Shown here: positions 11,201-23,900 of the stretch, piece after piece
Position numbering within the stretch: the first letter of the stretch is position 1
Layout: each line of letters begins with the position of its first letter
DNA from: Coniochaeta sp. PMI_546
Taxonomy: Eukaryota; Ascomycota; Sordariomycetes; Coniochaetales; Coniochaetaceae
Length of the DNA: 64,000 bases
Assembly: GCA_021432605.1 (NCBI GenBank)
Contig: MU271150.1
Location: 2,232,001 to 2,296,000 of the forward strand
Direction: 5' to 3'
Position numbers and translations under genes: made by a program
Notes under the pieces: model-generated
What the model saw: only the letters and a program-made list of their open reading frames with translations
Told to the model about the DNA's origin: nothing
The model's database searches: none

Positions 11201-14200
11201 GCAGCTCTCATTGGGCCCTGAAGGGAAATGCCAAGAGATCTTGATGTGCATGGAACCAGCGACTACGGAAGACACTCCCGCAAAAACAGAGAGAGCAACC
11301 TCTACCGCAGTACTGAGATGGTGAGAAGCTTGACAGACACCCCTTTGCCCAGGTACAACGAGGATGCATGCATTGCTATCAAGCGTTGATGATCTGCAGG
11401 CCTTGATGAGCTACTGACCACCTAGGCATTCCTCCCGTGTTGAGGCCTCGGAAGAGGGCCTTAGCTGCTATGCAAATGCGAGCGATAGCCACCGCCTGGT
11501 CTGTTCCGTATTGCATCTTCGTAACCTGCCTGAGGTGCTTGCTTAGCCTCCTCTAAATATCGGTGAACGGAGCAAGGCTTGTCCCGACACTCAGGTTGAG
11601 CACAGGACTTCATGACTGGCCAATGGCCACCTCACGTGCGAGCGCAGGCTGGTCATGGTGTAAGGCTCTTGAGGGCCATTTGCACAATGGCAAGGCTTGT
11701 GGCTCAGAGATCTGGCTGAGTGATTGCATTGCCGATACTCGGGTATGTATGCCAAGACAACGCAGCCGCACAGAAAGACGGCCGGACAGCCTGACTCCCA
11801 AATGCCATTGCCACGCAGCCTTGTGTGTTTGCGAAGTGGAGGAAGATCTGCCATTGTATCTGCCATTGTACCATATCATCGACACTAGGGGGCGTATCCC
11901 AAGCCAAGGAGCTGTGCCTGGCTGCACACATGCTGTGTTGAGGCGTCCGATCCATGAACCAAGGTGATTTCGACAAGTGTCAATGTCTATAAAAAGCATT
12001 AAATCCAAGTGGATCGACCAAAAATCCCACAACTCCTTGGCCAAACACCCGATGAAAACGGGGCTATGTGTTCAAGAACCTACCACAGTAAGGTAGGTAC
12101 CTTACTGTGGGCTGTATAGTAGAGGTAAGCTAGGTATCTTAAGGTAAGACGTCGAGTGTCGACGCAGGAACGTTGTTCGGCGGGAACCTAACGTAGCGGG
12201 GGAGGGCGGGTATAAACCCGCTGGACTGGGTCAAGAAGGTCTAAAAACCATTGGTCAGAGCATCTCTTGGGACTTTTTGCCGTTGCATGCTGCTACGTGT
12301 GGTTGCTCCAGTGCATACTCGCCTACCTGCTTGGGGTAAGGTAGACGCTAAGGTGGACAAGGTAAGGCCACTAAGGTGCGATAACAAAAGCCAGATAGGG
12401 CAACGACTGAGGAGCGAATCTAATACCATCCATGAGCATGCGTTGTTACCGCAACATTTGTTACTACACGTACGTACTGTCTTTGATGGTTTCTGAATTG
12501 CGAATGAGAGTCTCGCACAAGCGATAGATAGTAACTAGTACAGTACCAGATGGGTCCCCTCCCTTCCACACCCGATGAGGCTTGTCGTCCAGAAGAGTCG
12601 AGCGTCAATCCGACGCGGGACATCGACTTCAACTTGCGAAGTCAGTTGTTTGCCGTCTTTGATTATCCGTCCGCCCTTTCGGCAGCGAGGGCGTTGGCAA
12701 AGTAGAAGTCTTGGCGCCCAATGTTTAAGCTTAACCTGTGCCTGGAGCTGCCAAGACCGCCTTTCTGCACTCTTGAGCCTATCGAAATGCAGAGATCAGC
12801 ACTCTCTTTTCGATCGTCTCTGTGATTCCCCTCAAAGCTTCCGCCTTCTCGAGCCGTGACCCCCGGCAAGGTCATCTACGAGACTACCTTACTATCCGTC
12901 ACCACACTTCTTGACACCTCTGCCAAAATATCACATCCTACCACCCGGCCGTCAACAGTGTCGCAAGAAGCAGGGACCTGCCTTGGCAAGCTTACCCAAG
13001 TGAATCTGGAACACCAGTATCTGTCGTGCTAAGGCTTGCTGATCAAAGCCCTTGCCATCTAGAGGCTCTCTCATAGGTCCAGATATGATGGTGAACATGA
13101 TAACCGCCTAATTTCGATGCAGCGGGACCTCAGGTTACACGGACTCCTCCTCCGGCTTGTGACCGACTGCCAATCGCGTTCGTTAAGCCTGGCACCTGTG
13201 CATCCCAGTTGAGCATCTAGACTTCCTGATCGCCATGACTGCCGCTGGACAGACGAATAGCTGTCTGGAGCGATATGCATGGGAATCGTCCACGTACACC
13301 CCGATTGACACGAACAGAATGCTTCTTCTGAACAGTGAGTCTGGTAGGCAATGATTCACTACTACTGGTCTAAGATGCCATTCTGCAGAGTGGAGCTTGC
13401 CAAAGGTGCCAAAGAGCCTGATGCGGATTATCCGCAAGTGGGAACTCGTGTATGTAACATACCACCGCGATTCACTAGGTTGCTGGTCCACTAGCGGGCA
13501 TGAGCACGTTAATCCAGATCCGTTTGTCAAGACGGCTTGGTGTGTCTTCTCACAGGATGCGGTTGTTGAGTGTTTTTCAAATCCCCTCCCTAGCTCTGTT
13601 CCGAGTTCCGGTTCCAGGGTGCCGGGAGAAGCTCCGGTGAACCAGGGGGGAACTGAGCAGAACCCCTCCGTCAATCAGCTTCGCCCTCAGTTTCCGAGCC
13701 GGCACCAGTCATTGGTCGGGCGAAGTCTTAACACCCTTGCAATCTGCAAGCCACGGAGCGTGCGCAGCTCACATTTCGACCCCTGCAATCCCGCCATTTG
13801 CCCTTCCCAAAGACACGTGCGTGCGGAACGATGGAGGAATGTGAGCGGTGTGGCTAACAGAGGGTGGTTTCGGCTTTATCAAACGGAGGTCCTTCGGTAT
13901 CCCTGTCAAATATGCCGGAGTGGTCTGACGATTCCGTCATCGCATACTGCAAAGTGTAGTGTACGTGCGTGTATTGTGTACCGCGTAAATCTTTGCGGCC
14001 TGCCTTTCCCACAACCCTTGTCGGGAACACGTAGTTGATTTCATGTCTGCCGGGAATAGCAGCAGAGATGCATTATGGCGACGATTCAGGGCATGGGGGA
14101 TGCCACTTCAGGTAAAGCCCCCCGACCCCGCCGGAGATTACTCCGATGCGATTCCCAGGACGTCGTTGGACAGTCAGGCACGTCGCGTCTTGGTGGTACT

Positions 14201-14237
14201 GGCGCAAATCTTTGCCTAGGAATGTCACCCGTGAGCT
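8234..14237. other. 6 kb intergenic region, no convincing gene
   Basis: The left part is the promoter and leader of the bZIP gene. The rest holds only short frames that overlap on both strands and lack splice-linked partners or family motifs. AGGTA/TACCT-type clusters occur at about 9855-9943, 10621-10641, 12083-12146 and 12330-12375. The longest frame (13397-14038, + strand) has no ATG near its start and no recognisable feature. I see nothing else here. Confidence 0.5.
12083..12110. repeat. Perfect inverted repeat, 13-base arms, 2-base spacer
   Basis: The arms CCACAGTAAGGTA and TACCTTACTGTGG are exact reverse complements separated by GG. A transcript would fold into a tight hairpin. The arm core (TAAGGTA/TACCTTA) is the same short motif that recurs in other intergenic regions of this window. 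No transposase frame or target-site duplication was seen beside it. Confidence 0.9.
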
Positions 14238-16051
14238 TCATCCCGATTTCGACTTTGGCTTCTTCTGTCTTGCCAGACTTCGCAGCCCTTCTTCGGCTTG
14301 TTTGACGCCTGCGGTAAAGTCGAGACTCTTGCTCATTGTGATGCAGCGCTCGAACATGCGGCGGGCTTCGTCAGCCTCACCTAAGAGGGCTGCTATATCA
14401 CCCAGGTTGCAGAGGGATACTGCACAAGCTTCATCGCACTCAGCAGTCCGCTGCTCTCCTTGAGCTTGTGTTGCGTGGACGTTAGCGTTCGTTGCCCAGC
14501 GCCTGGCCGTCTCGAGATACGCTTTGCGAGCGTCTGCGGCAGACACAGACTCCGGCGACGGAAGCTCTTCGATCAAAGCCGCAGTAGCGACTGTTTGAAA
14601 TGGTGCCTGAGTGGGATGCTGAGCGAAAGACGATGCAAGATTGTTCACTATTGAGTTCCCGCATTAGCTTTACCTTGCGTTATTGTACCGCGAGCTGTGA
14701 CCGAGGTCGTCTGAGGGAGACCTACTTATGACAGCGCTGTGGCAAGGATCTTGGCAGAGCCTCAGAGCTTGCAGGAAGAGTGGAACGGCAAGGTGGAACT
14801 GAGATCTGGATTCGTAGCTATGTGCAAGTGCTGCCAAGATATGTCAGCGACTGATGAGATCTACCGCATCAGACCTCGAGTAGGATTTGGTAGAATACTC
14901 ACATTCCAAGGCGCCTCCTATAGACTCGGGACTCATCCATTCGCCTTCGCCTTCTTTGAGGCCTTCCACCGAACGTCGGCGTGCTTCGTTCAAGGCTGTC
15001 TCGACTGACCATATTAGTCGATCGTGAGCGAGGTCCTGTTGCATCACATGTTCGTTGGAATATAGCTCGCCCAGCTTGACACTGATGCCAACCGCCTTGC
15101 CTAGGATTCTTGTGCGTTTTCCCCAGAGGGTCTCAGATGGAGCACCGTCTGCCACTGCTGCTTCTCGGGCGCCCGATTCTCCAGATGCCAGAGCTGGCGG
15201 TGGAACCAGCTTCGGCGCCGTTCCATCTTTGACGCTCTTCTCCATCACCTCTATCCAGCGCTTGCAGTCGTCAAGCAACGCCTCGAGCACTTTCGCAGAC
15301 ACTTCGTAGTTCTCGATCTGCTCTAGCCACGCAGCAAGCTGGATCCGAATGCCCATAACATCATCAGAGAAAGGGTCCAGAGCCAGCTCCCTGCAGAGGT
15401 CTAGCGCCTGCTTATAATACTTCAATGCGCGCTGGGGATCTGGATTGTAGTTGCTGTAATAGAGGGCACGGCGCATCGCTTTCGCAACCGGTTGGGGATA
15501 ACGTGTGAACTGCCTGTGATAGAAGTAGTTGAAATACAGGTAGACAGCGTAAAAGCCGGCCCCAGTAGCTGCAGTAAGACTATAAACAGGAGGTTAGTCT
15601 TTGCGATTGTCAAGTTTGGGTGCCAGTGCTGCATGGACGGGCGAACCAGGTGCAGGCGCAGTACCTGAAGGGTGACGTACAGTATGAGGGCAAGGACCAT
15701 TTCTTCGGGATTCTTGCGGAATGCATCCCTCAAAGTCTCTGGCCGGGATACATTCCGGATGCTATGCAATGTACTTCGGAATGCGGCGGAGAAGATACTG
15801 CCGAGTGACGGCGCGGCACGAGTATTCTCAGACTGTTTTTGGGAATCTTGACCGTAGCTGCCACCCGTCGTCGACTGGAAGCGGCGGCCATGCTTGAACT
15901 GAGCCGCAGTCGCAATAAGTCCCCCTCTGGTCCCAGCACTGGATCGTTGTACCAGGAGGATCTGGAGTGGTCGACGTGATGATGTGTGGATAGCTGTGGT
16001 AACCTGCGCGTAGTTCGTCCTCGGGAGTCTAGGGAACTTGAGGCCGGACAT
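14238..16051 (-). CDS. Mitochondrial TPR-domain protein, Mgr3-like
   Basis: Four exons (16051-15681, 15579-14903, 14830-14726, 14647-14238) give 520 residues. Introns of 101, 72 and 78 bases have donors GTACGT, GTGAGT and GTAGGT, and every junction keeps frame. Residues 1-60 are Arg/Ser-rich and poor in acids, like a mitochondrial presequence. A transmembrane helix follows at about 117-138 (MVLALILLTAATGAGFYAVY). TPR helices include PDPQRALKYYKQALDLCREL and the C-terminal EACAVSLCNLGDIAALLGEA. The order presequence, one membrane helix, TPR array matches yeast Mgr3, an inner-membrane adaptor that feeds substrates to the i-AAA protease with Mgr1. The link to Mgr3 is inferred from architecture and the IMNNLAS motif. 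It is divergent from DAP1. Confidence 0.8.
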
Positions 16052-16483
16052 TTTCGAAGCTCAGTCAAGCCCCCAAGCGAGTGAACTCTAGATAGATCGA
16101 TGCTTGAACTGCTAACGACAGTGCAGTTCAAGATAGACAGAGCGGCGTGGCTAGCTCTACCCTCTTTGTTTTTTTTATTTTATTTTATGGGCGACCTGTT
16201 CTCGAGCTCCAAAATGTTTTATCCACAAGCAAGCAACCTAAGCTTTTCCAAGACTGTTGGGAGCCGAGGTGGATGACGTAAGGTAATCGGAAATGCCTTG
16301 CACCTAAGGCACGAACTTCGCTTCGCTCCCCATTACGGCGCACGACCGCATGGCTCGCAGTTTGCCTTTGTACTGGGATACTCTGTTTGTCTTGATACGG
16401 TATAAGAAAAGACAGAAGATCCGAGGAAGTTAAATACGGTCGACTTGAAAAGGAAAGGTTGGCCTTTGAACTACCGCTCGACC
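16052..16483. promoter_or_regulatory. Divergent promoter between the Mgr3-like gene and DAP1
   Basis: Only 432 bases separate the two start codons, so both genes must share this interval for transcription initiation. A T-rich tract with A interruptions lies at about 16168-16188. No clear TATA box position could be assigned to either side. Confidence 0.6.
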
Positions 16484-16966
16484 ATGGCAGGGAAGTTTGA
16501 GCCAAAGGTGCCGGTAACTCTGGCTCCCCCCAAAAACGACCCGATATCTGTCGAGGCTTTGGCCCAGGCCAACGGTGAGACACGTGTTTATCATAGTGGT
16601 TCGGCGTCTAAGTGCTAATGGCGAGTCTGTAGGGGTGGATGGTAACAAGTGCTATGTTGCCATCAAGGGCAGGGTATATGATGTGACGGGCAACAAAGCT
16701 TATCAGCCCGGGGGCTCTTACCATGGTGCGGCCCCTTGTCCCGAGATATCGACGATCAAGAGCTCAGGCTGACATTTTATCTAGTATTTGCGGGCAAGGA
16801 CGCGTCCAGAGCACTTGCAAAGACATCAACCAAGGCAGAAGATGTGAAGCCTGAGTGGGCAGACTTGGACGAGAAGGAGAAGTCGACATTAAACGACTGG
16901 GAGACTTTCTTTTCAAAGCGTTATAATGTCGTAGGTTTGGTCGACGGTGCGACGAACACAGCCTAA
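16484..16966 (+). CDS. DAP1: Cytochrome b5-like haem/steroid-binding protein Dap1
   Basis: Three exons (16484-16574, 16633-16725, 16785-16966) give 121 residues; the introns are 58 and 59 bases. The fold is the MAPR (membrane-associated progesterone receptor) variant of cytochrome b5. Landmarks are the strand KCYVAIKGRVYDVTGNKAYQ, the YQPGGSYHVFAGKDASRAL segment that carries the axial-ligand Tyr and the lid of the haem pocket, and the C-terminal LNDWETFFSKRYNVVG helix. In yeasts Dap1 binds haem and supports the P450 enzymes of ergosterol synthesis (Erg11). This version has no N-terminal membrane helix, unlike animal PGRMC1, so it should be soluble or peripherally bound. The start is fixed by the short in-frame first exon (MAGKFEPKVPV). 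Confidence 0.92.
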
Positions 16967-18480
16967 GAAGGCTGAGCAAATGCTAAAATCATCATCACCG
17001 TCCCTCTATGGTTTTGGTTCGTCGGGTCGTACAGAGCTGTGCTCACTACGAGCACTCGAATCTCAGACGAGAGTCTAAGGCCATGTATCCGACTCTCCAA
17101 GATCTATTCCTGCTTGACTGGACGTCTGGCTGCGGGGATATGCGTGTACTCACAACAAACTGCCGTCAGCCTAGTGGTCTCTTTCTTCTACACAGTCCGG
17201 CGGCACGTAGGGCAATTGTGAAGCGCTTTAGGCAGTCGGAAATGATTTCACTTCCAAGCCTCATTTGTCTCAAGGCCGTGTATAAATCAGCATCATCACT
17301 TTTGGACTTTTAGCATCCGATATTACCGCCACCAGAACCAATCTACTAACCCTACATTTCCCGTTACTGGTCGAGTTATGCTCCTATCACGGTTCCTTTC
17401 AAATATGCTACCGCGAGAACAACAGTAGGCATCTTGCCAGAGGGCTCTATAGCGTCTGAGGCCATGATGGGAGAGTTCTGTTATCCAACAGTGCACGCAA
17501 CGGAGGTGTCTCCGTTGCAACAGACTCATCCAGTCCATGTGCGTTACTAAAGCAGACGAGACCAGAGGCTTTCCCCTGTTTGCTTATGCTGTCTCGGACT
17601 CAGGAAGGTACGAGGCTGTTGTTCATGCAGTGTTATATGAGTTATAGGTGGCGCGAGGCGAACGGGTGCAGCGACTCCAACGAGAAACACAAAGAGTGGT
17701 TTGCGGTAGGGATGTTATTGCGCTAAGCGTGGTGAGAATGTGAGCAGCTTTGCTGCTTACGAACACTGGAGCGATGAAGGAGTCCTCGTCGAGGAATGGA
17801 CGAAGCAGTTAAAGAACGACCATCCAGATTGTTGATGGCTCTTGGACACTAGCTGAGGCAGACTCAGCACTTGTAATGCAAGATCCTACACGCGTGAGAA
17901 AGTCACGCCTGTAGTAGAGGTGCCCAGGCCAGGGGTATGTATGACTTGAGTGCTTGAAATGTCGATATTCGCATCCAAGTAGTCGTTTAGTCGTGGAGCC
18001 ATCGGTCATTTGTTTGTTATTTCTGCTCGCGATTCGGGAATCATACTTCACATATACACATGTCAGCCAGCTTGCATTAGCCCTCCCGGGATGTCTTCAT
18101 CGAGGTACCACAATGACATGCGTAATTCTACAGCAGGTGATTCCTGTTTGAGGACTGGAAGTTTGTCGCATCAGCAATCTGTATTCAGGCTTGAGACGTC
18201 AAGGCGACGCAACCTTCTTTTCCAATAGAGGACTTTGATACATTTCCCAACCAAGGCACGATACGGTGCCGATCCATTCAAAACAATCGAAATATGATCC
18301 TGTCGAAGCTACGAAGTCCATATCCAGACTGCTGACATGAACATAAAGCCAATGTCAAACACGTCATCAGACGGCCGCCCGTTGTCGGTTCCATGCCACT
18401 GTAATTCAAATGTACCCTCTATCGCCAAAGGATGGCGCAGGGACAATGCAGCAAGGGTTTTGGCCTCCTTCTTCACTCAT
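16967..18480. other. 1.5 kb convergent intergenic region
   Basis: It lies between the 3' ends of DAP1 and the proline-rich gene. Only short overlapping frames are present, none with splice support or a family motif. I see nothing functional beyond the two 3' ends. Confidence 0.5.
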
Positions 18481-20103
18481 TCAGTGGCGGGACTCCTCCA
18501 TCAGGCGGTCGAGCTCTACCAGAGCACCCTCAGCCAACGCTTCGCCAGCACCGTACCTATCAGCAATAGAAACAGTGGCAGCCACGGGCACTGTGTCATC
18601 GTCCTCAACAAGACCAAAGAACTCATCCACCTCCGACAGCTTCTCCTCCGTCGTCATCCGCCGCGAGCTAGCGCTTCCCGTCGATGTGTGCGAGACCTTG
18701 TAGCTACGACCGCCGGCAAATGCGTAACATCGCCCTGCCGAGTTCTTGGAATTGTGAGTGCTTCTTTGCGTGTTCATCTGCTGAAGCGATGGTGGTGGTA
18801 GGCAATTCTCGAGCAACTGATGAGCCTCTGGCTTCGACGCATGCGTCCCTATAGCAATCCCTGTGTCTCCCTCCTTCGAAGTTTGTTTCAGGTTATTTAT
18901 GTCCTTCCCACCCTGAAGGGAGGCAACCAACTGTGCCAGTACGCTGTGTGGAATTTCTGGACCTGGAAGAATATCTGTAGTGACATTGGCCGGCGGTTTG
19001 GTCCCGGGGATGGGCGGTGGTTCGCGAGTGGGAGGAGGAGGACGAGGAGGCGAAGGCGACGGCGACGGCCAAGGTACAGTAACCGTGAGGTTTGAACTAC
19101 GCCACAGCTTCTGTGGTAGCGCTGCAACTGGCACCACGCGCCACGGACTGTCGCAAAGGGTTCTCGAGTCAAGGATGCCAGAGAATGTTCGCGCGGTCGG
19201 TGTTAGCGCTATGGCGTAATCATCGGCAGCAGCTGAGCGTATCTCGTCGTCGTCGATCCAAAGCTTTGCTCTGACGTCGTCCTAGAACGCCTTTACGTTG
19301 GCTGGATCGCGCAATACGATGTTCGCCCCGGATATAGTCTGAACCCCAGCTATGTCATGGCCTGAGCACGGCTCTATTTCGAAGTCAATGTAGCTTCTAC
19401 CACCCTCCTCAAAGGGCGACTCGGGCTTCATCCCAGGTAGGCAAAGAGAATATGGGCTACCAGCCTCTACTCCGTTTGTCATTTTCTGAGGCGTGGGCAT
19501 GATGCTCTCCACCTTCTGGAGGGAATAGCAGCTGCTTGCGGAAGCAGCGGTAAAGGTGGATTTCGCTGCGGGGGTCGTGCCTTTTCCTTCTTCGACGTCA
19601 AGACATCTCGCGAGCGGGCGGTTGTTGAAATATGATTTGTATCCAAGTAGAGTGAGAGAGTATTCTTCCGGGTGGGTAGGGGGTGTTTTAGGGAGGAATA
19701 GAGGACTGGCACTGGCATTATCCTGTCTCGCAGGCTGCTGCAGATCTTGCCATGTTGTATCTGACGATAAAGAGAAACTGTCCGCATGCTGGCCTTCGTC
19801 CTGACCTTCTTGTGTTCTCGTTTCCGGGGTCTCCCAAGCCGGCACGCTTGTCTTCTCCAGCCAGTCGACGATCGCTTTGACTGATTTTCCGGGGCCAGCT
19901 TTGTCTCCTGCTGGTGCTTTGCGCCCAAGATTGGAGGAGAAACCAGAAGGCAACGCCTTTGACTCGATCTTACGATCCAGGATGCGGTCAGATACGGGCG
20001 AGGCGCCGTGATCCTTGTTTCGGTCCATCTTGGATGACTGAGGTTCTGAAAGGAGAACGGAGGTCGAGGATCTCTGAAGAAGATTTTCGTAATGATCTGA
20101 CAA
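18481..20103 (-). CDS. Uncharacterised Ser/Pro-rich protein, frame interrupted by one in-frame TAG
   Basis: An ATG at 20103 opens 273 codons (MSDHYENLLQRSSTSVLLSE...) ending in TAG at 19284-19282. The same frame then stays open without a break for another 266 codons to TAA/TAG at 18481. The first 48 of these have a clearly coding character (DDVRAKLWIDDDEIRSAAAD, then YAIALTPTARTFSGILDSRT). Later come a proline-rich run (PSPSPSPPRPPPPTREPPP) and an acidic end (DEFFGLVEDDD). No usable intron removes the TAG: the only GT...AG spans around it are 15 or 36 bases. The options are a recent nonsense change, a sequencing error, stop read-through, or two separate genes. No known domain was recognised; low-complexity sequence suggests a largely disordered protein. 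Confidence 0.55.
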
Positions 20104-20969
20104 GCTACCAGGATGTGTCGCCCTACGCGCTCACCCAATCTAACTTGAGTATTTGTTTGTGTCAATGTAGTTGGTCAGACAGTTTTGCAAAGTGAAGCGG
20201 CGAAGGTTGGGTTACCTGGGAAAGAAGCCAGCTGTGGCGGAGTACGGTCTCAGTGAGAGCTATCTTGAGTAATCTGGAGATATAGTAGTTACTTCACAGT
20301 AGTTAGGTACTCAGGTTGACAGTTCAACTGTGACCCAGCAGCGTAACGAATAGCGAGTTTCCACTGGTCTTTGTGGCTCGATGTCTAAAACTCTCTTGGC
20401 CGCACTTTCGCAGGACTCTGGCCATTGTCATTATCAGTAAAGAGTCAATGGCAATGATCAGCACCACACTATTGGCACACCAGGTCGACAGTCCCATGAT
20501 CATTCGATAACTCGAGGCAAAGCAAAACAAGTGTACAATTCGACAGATAGGGTGGGTGTATGGAATGCATAGTTATTATGCTCTGAACGCCTGGTTTGTC
20601 GAATCGAGCTACGTGAACCCGCATGTCACTCTGAAGTAAGGCTACGTATAATCAAACTGAAAATCAGGTGGAAAAGAAGTAATAACATAATCCGGCATCC
20701 ACCCAGGCAAAGACCAGTCAAGAAAATTCGGGGCATTCATTGGCCTCGCGTGCATAGGACACCGGAACCACGCAACAATGGAACTGCCCCTCTGACAACG
20801 GAAACAGGTAACGTACAAGTGACTACAAGAGAGCAAGAGTTTATGAACTTGCTGCCCCCCACTCCCCCCGGGAGAACACTGGCAGCACTGCCAAGCATCA
20901 AGTGGCACTGCAGTGAAGAGCATCACCCCCAAGCGAGTCCCGACCACTGAGTTCCAGCTCTGATCCAAT
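20104..20969. other. Spacer between the proline-rich gene and SPT16
   Basis: The left part is the promoter side of the proline-rich gene and the right part is the SPT16 3' region. The frame at 20324-20530 (- strand) is hydrophobic but isolated and has no splice-linked partner, so I do not call it a gene. Confidence 0.5.
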
Positions 20970-23900
20970 TTAGCGCTTTCGTTGCTTCTTCTTGTTGCCG
21001 CGCTGATCCTCTTCTTCCAGCCCACTCTCACGGTCTCGCTTTTTCGCTTTGCGTTCCAACTCGTCCCAGTCCTCCCCCTCTTCGTCATCGCTACCGTCTC
21101 CCTCATCGCTAGCCTCGGCGGAAGCGTTGGAGTCATAGTCTGAGTCCTCCTCGCTTGATTCCGACGCCTCATCAAGTTCGCTCTCGCTGATCTCGAACGC
21201 GCTTTCTTCTTCCTCTTCATCCTCAGCATCCTCATCATCCGAGTCGTTCTGCAAGAAGCCCCAACCCCCATCGACAAAAAACTGGTGCGGATCTGTCGTC
21301 ACGGTCTTCATGATTACCGACCAGTTCAGGTTGAGCGGACCTTCAGAGAAGGCTATGTCCGACGAGTCCAGGAACTCCTTGACATCCTCCAGCGACTCCA
21401 CGGGGATAGTGTTGATGTGGTATGGCGGACGCGTGAAGTCCTTGAACACAAAGACGAGATCAAAGTTCTTCAAGCCAAACTGGACACGTTCGAGATGAGC
21501 AACCTCGATATCCTCGAGCGTGAGGACCATAAATGGCGGTTCCGTAATCTGGATGAGACATTCGGTGGTTGGTTGGATATAGACATTGCTTCTGAAAGGC
21601 ACACCGTGGAACCCGAGTTCCCGAAGGGGCATGTCGACTTCGATATTCTCGCTCCGACCGGCTTCGGCAATCTTCTCTGCGAAGCCCTTGAAAAGCCGGT
21701 CCAACTCCTGTCGGCGACGACGCTCCTCCTGCTCGGCCTCGAATTCGTCTTCATCTCCATACCGATACTTGCGCTTTCTGTTACCGGTCTCGTCAAACTG
21801 GATGTCAGTCGCCTCGCGGTAGAACTGCACATCCTTGGTCTTTTTCTTATTGCCGATAATGATGGGGTCCTTCAGATGGATGTGGATAATGACGATAAGT
21901 TCGTGGGCACAGGGTTGGAAAAAGAGATGGCGGACATTTGAGAACAAGATGTCAACTCGCTGTTGGGTGCTAAGCGGCGACTGATAACGGATACCGTTCT
22001 GATGTATCTCGAGTTTACCAGGTACACGCTTGCCTTCCATCGCGGGGCGAATGAACACATTGTCCAACACGGCCGGACGTCGATCTGTGAAGGAGTGTTA
22101 GTAACAGTTATGCCAGGCTCAGGGTGACGGCAACCTACTTCGTATCTCGACAAGCTTGTCCTGTTCAACCACGTCTTCCATGTCCTTCTTTTCCTGCTCT
22201 TTCTTGACAGCGTCGCGCTTCATGTTTGATATCTGGTTCGCGATATCACTGTATCGATCACCATCCAGGGAACGAAATGTCAAGCTCCTGACAAAGTGGG
22301 CCGATGCATCCTCGAACGGCTGATCATCCTTTCTTCCGACACCTTGACCGGGAGAGAGGAAGTTGATACGGAGGAACGACCATTCACCCTCATCGCTCTT
22401 GCTAGCGTTTTTTATCGTGTTGATGTGGAAGGGGACGGGGCGACCCATGACCGGTAGGACAACTGTGGCGTTCTTCTGGTCCACAACGATGCCCAAATCT
22501 CGAACCTTGGGCGGGAATTGGTTATCCCTCTTGTATGATTCGAAGCGCTTGAACTTCTTGACTTCAACGCCGTTTTGCCCGCTGATTGACTCTGCAAATC
22601 TCGCGAGGCCCTCCTTTTGCTTCTTTGCCGCCAACTGCTTTTGATGTTCTCGGCGACGCTTATCAGCGTCCTCATCAACCTGAGTGGAACGCTCGGAGCG
22701 CAGTCGTGTGCTAGTGATATTCTTAGTTGCGACAGCTCCGACTCGCGAATCCTTTTTCTCCTTCTTGGGTGTCGGCTGCGTCTCCTCCTCGTCTTTGAAG
22801 AAGAAAGACGTGGCGTCCACATCTACGGGAGCGTCACCTGTGAAGACGACCGGCTCACCGGTGGTGACGCGTATAGTATCGGTGAGAACCAGAGAATAGA
22901 CCTTGTTGTTCTTATCCTGGGAACCTGGGTTCGGGATATCATTGAAGCCGGTAGTGACACAGAGTGTCATGCCATCCTTAAGAGTGCGATTGTTCTTGGC
23001 GTTGAGGATGAGTGTCGTGTCCTTGGTTTCGAGGCCTATGCCATAGCCGACATTCTTGAGGAAGTGCTTCTCCAGCTCTGGCTTCTTGGATTTGACCAAG
23101 TTATGAGCCTTGTTGTACACATCCTTGACCACAACCCCGTCCCGTATCTCTTTCAAAATCATGTTGTGCACGGCCAGGAGGAACTTGTAGTTGCTTTCTT
23201 GAGACTTGTTCGGGTCGACCATGAACGTTCGAGCAATCTGCGAGCAGTAGGACTTGTAACGAAGACCCATACAAGCAATAATGATGCCAGGATGTAGCAC
23301 ATCATTGTCCGAATCTAGCTGCCACTTGAGATCGAACTTGCCGCCACTCTGCACCACGGGACCTAATATCCAGTCCAGCTGGTCCGGGTCGAAGTCGCTG
23401 GGCAGCTTTTGTTTGTTCGGAAGTTCGACCGTCTTCCAGAATTTGTCGTCCTCCAGCTTATTGTAGACCTTGTCTGCTAGCGCTCTGTGTTTGATCTTCT
23501 TATCTTGGTCGAGGACGCTGGACATTTCGTCAAGAAAATACGGGGTCAGGAGCGCCACGCAAGCCTTTGATGACGTCCGCATTGCTCGTAGCTCGGCTTC
23601 ATCCTTGACTGAGAATGCGCCGATAGAGAGCGCCTGACTGATGTCAACCTCCTCCACGTCTTTGCAGTGTTCGGTGAAGACCTTCTTCCACTCGTCGACA
23701 AACGGACCCTTGGAGGTGTCTTTCGGGATGACGCCCACTTTCTTCTGTTAAAGTAGCGGGATCAGTACTGAACTTCACCTAGCCTGCCACTGACATTGCG
23801 CATGACTCACCCCGGCACTCTTGATTGTCTCAGCAATCTTGATGAAATGCTTTTCGTTCTCGGCAGCATCCTTGCCACGGACAAGGACCTCGACTGGGAC

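Noticed and set aside
11563-12044. Overlapping frames of 134 and 144 codons on opposite strands
   Set aside because: Each is a mirror of the other in non-coding DNA, and neither shows a motif.
13397-14038. 213-codon + strand frame
   Set aside because: No ATG at its start, no domain, mixed composition, and no splice-linked neighbour; probably a chance open frame.
20642-21277. Basic 211-codon - strand frame overlapping the SPT16 tail
   Set aside because: It is the shifted-frame reading of the acidic SPT16 C-terminus and its 3' region.
21285-23297. Long + strand frames opposite SPT16
   Set aside because: They are antisense shadows of the SPT16 exons, which are certain.
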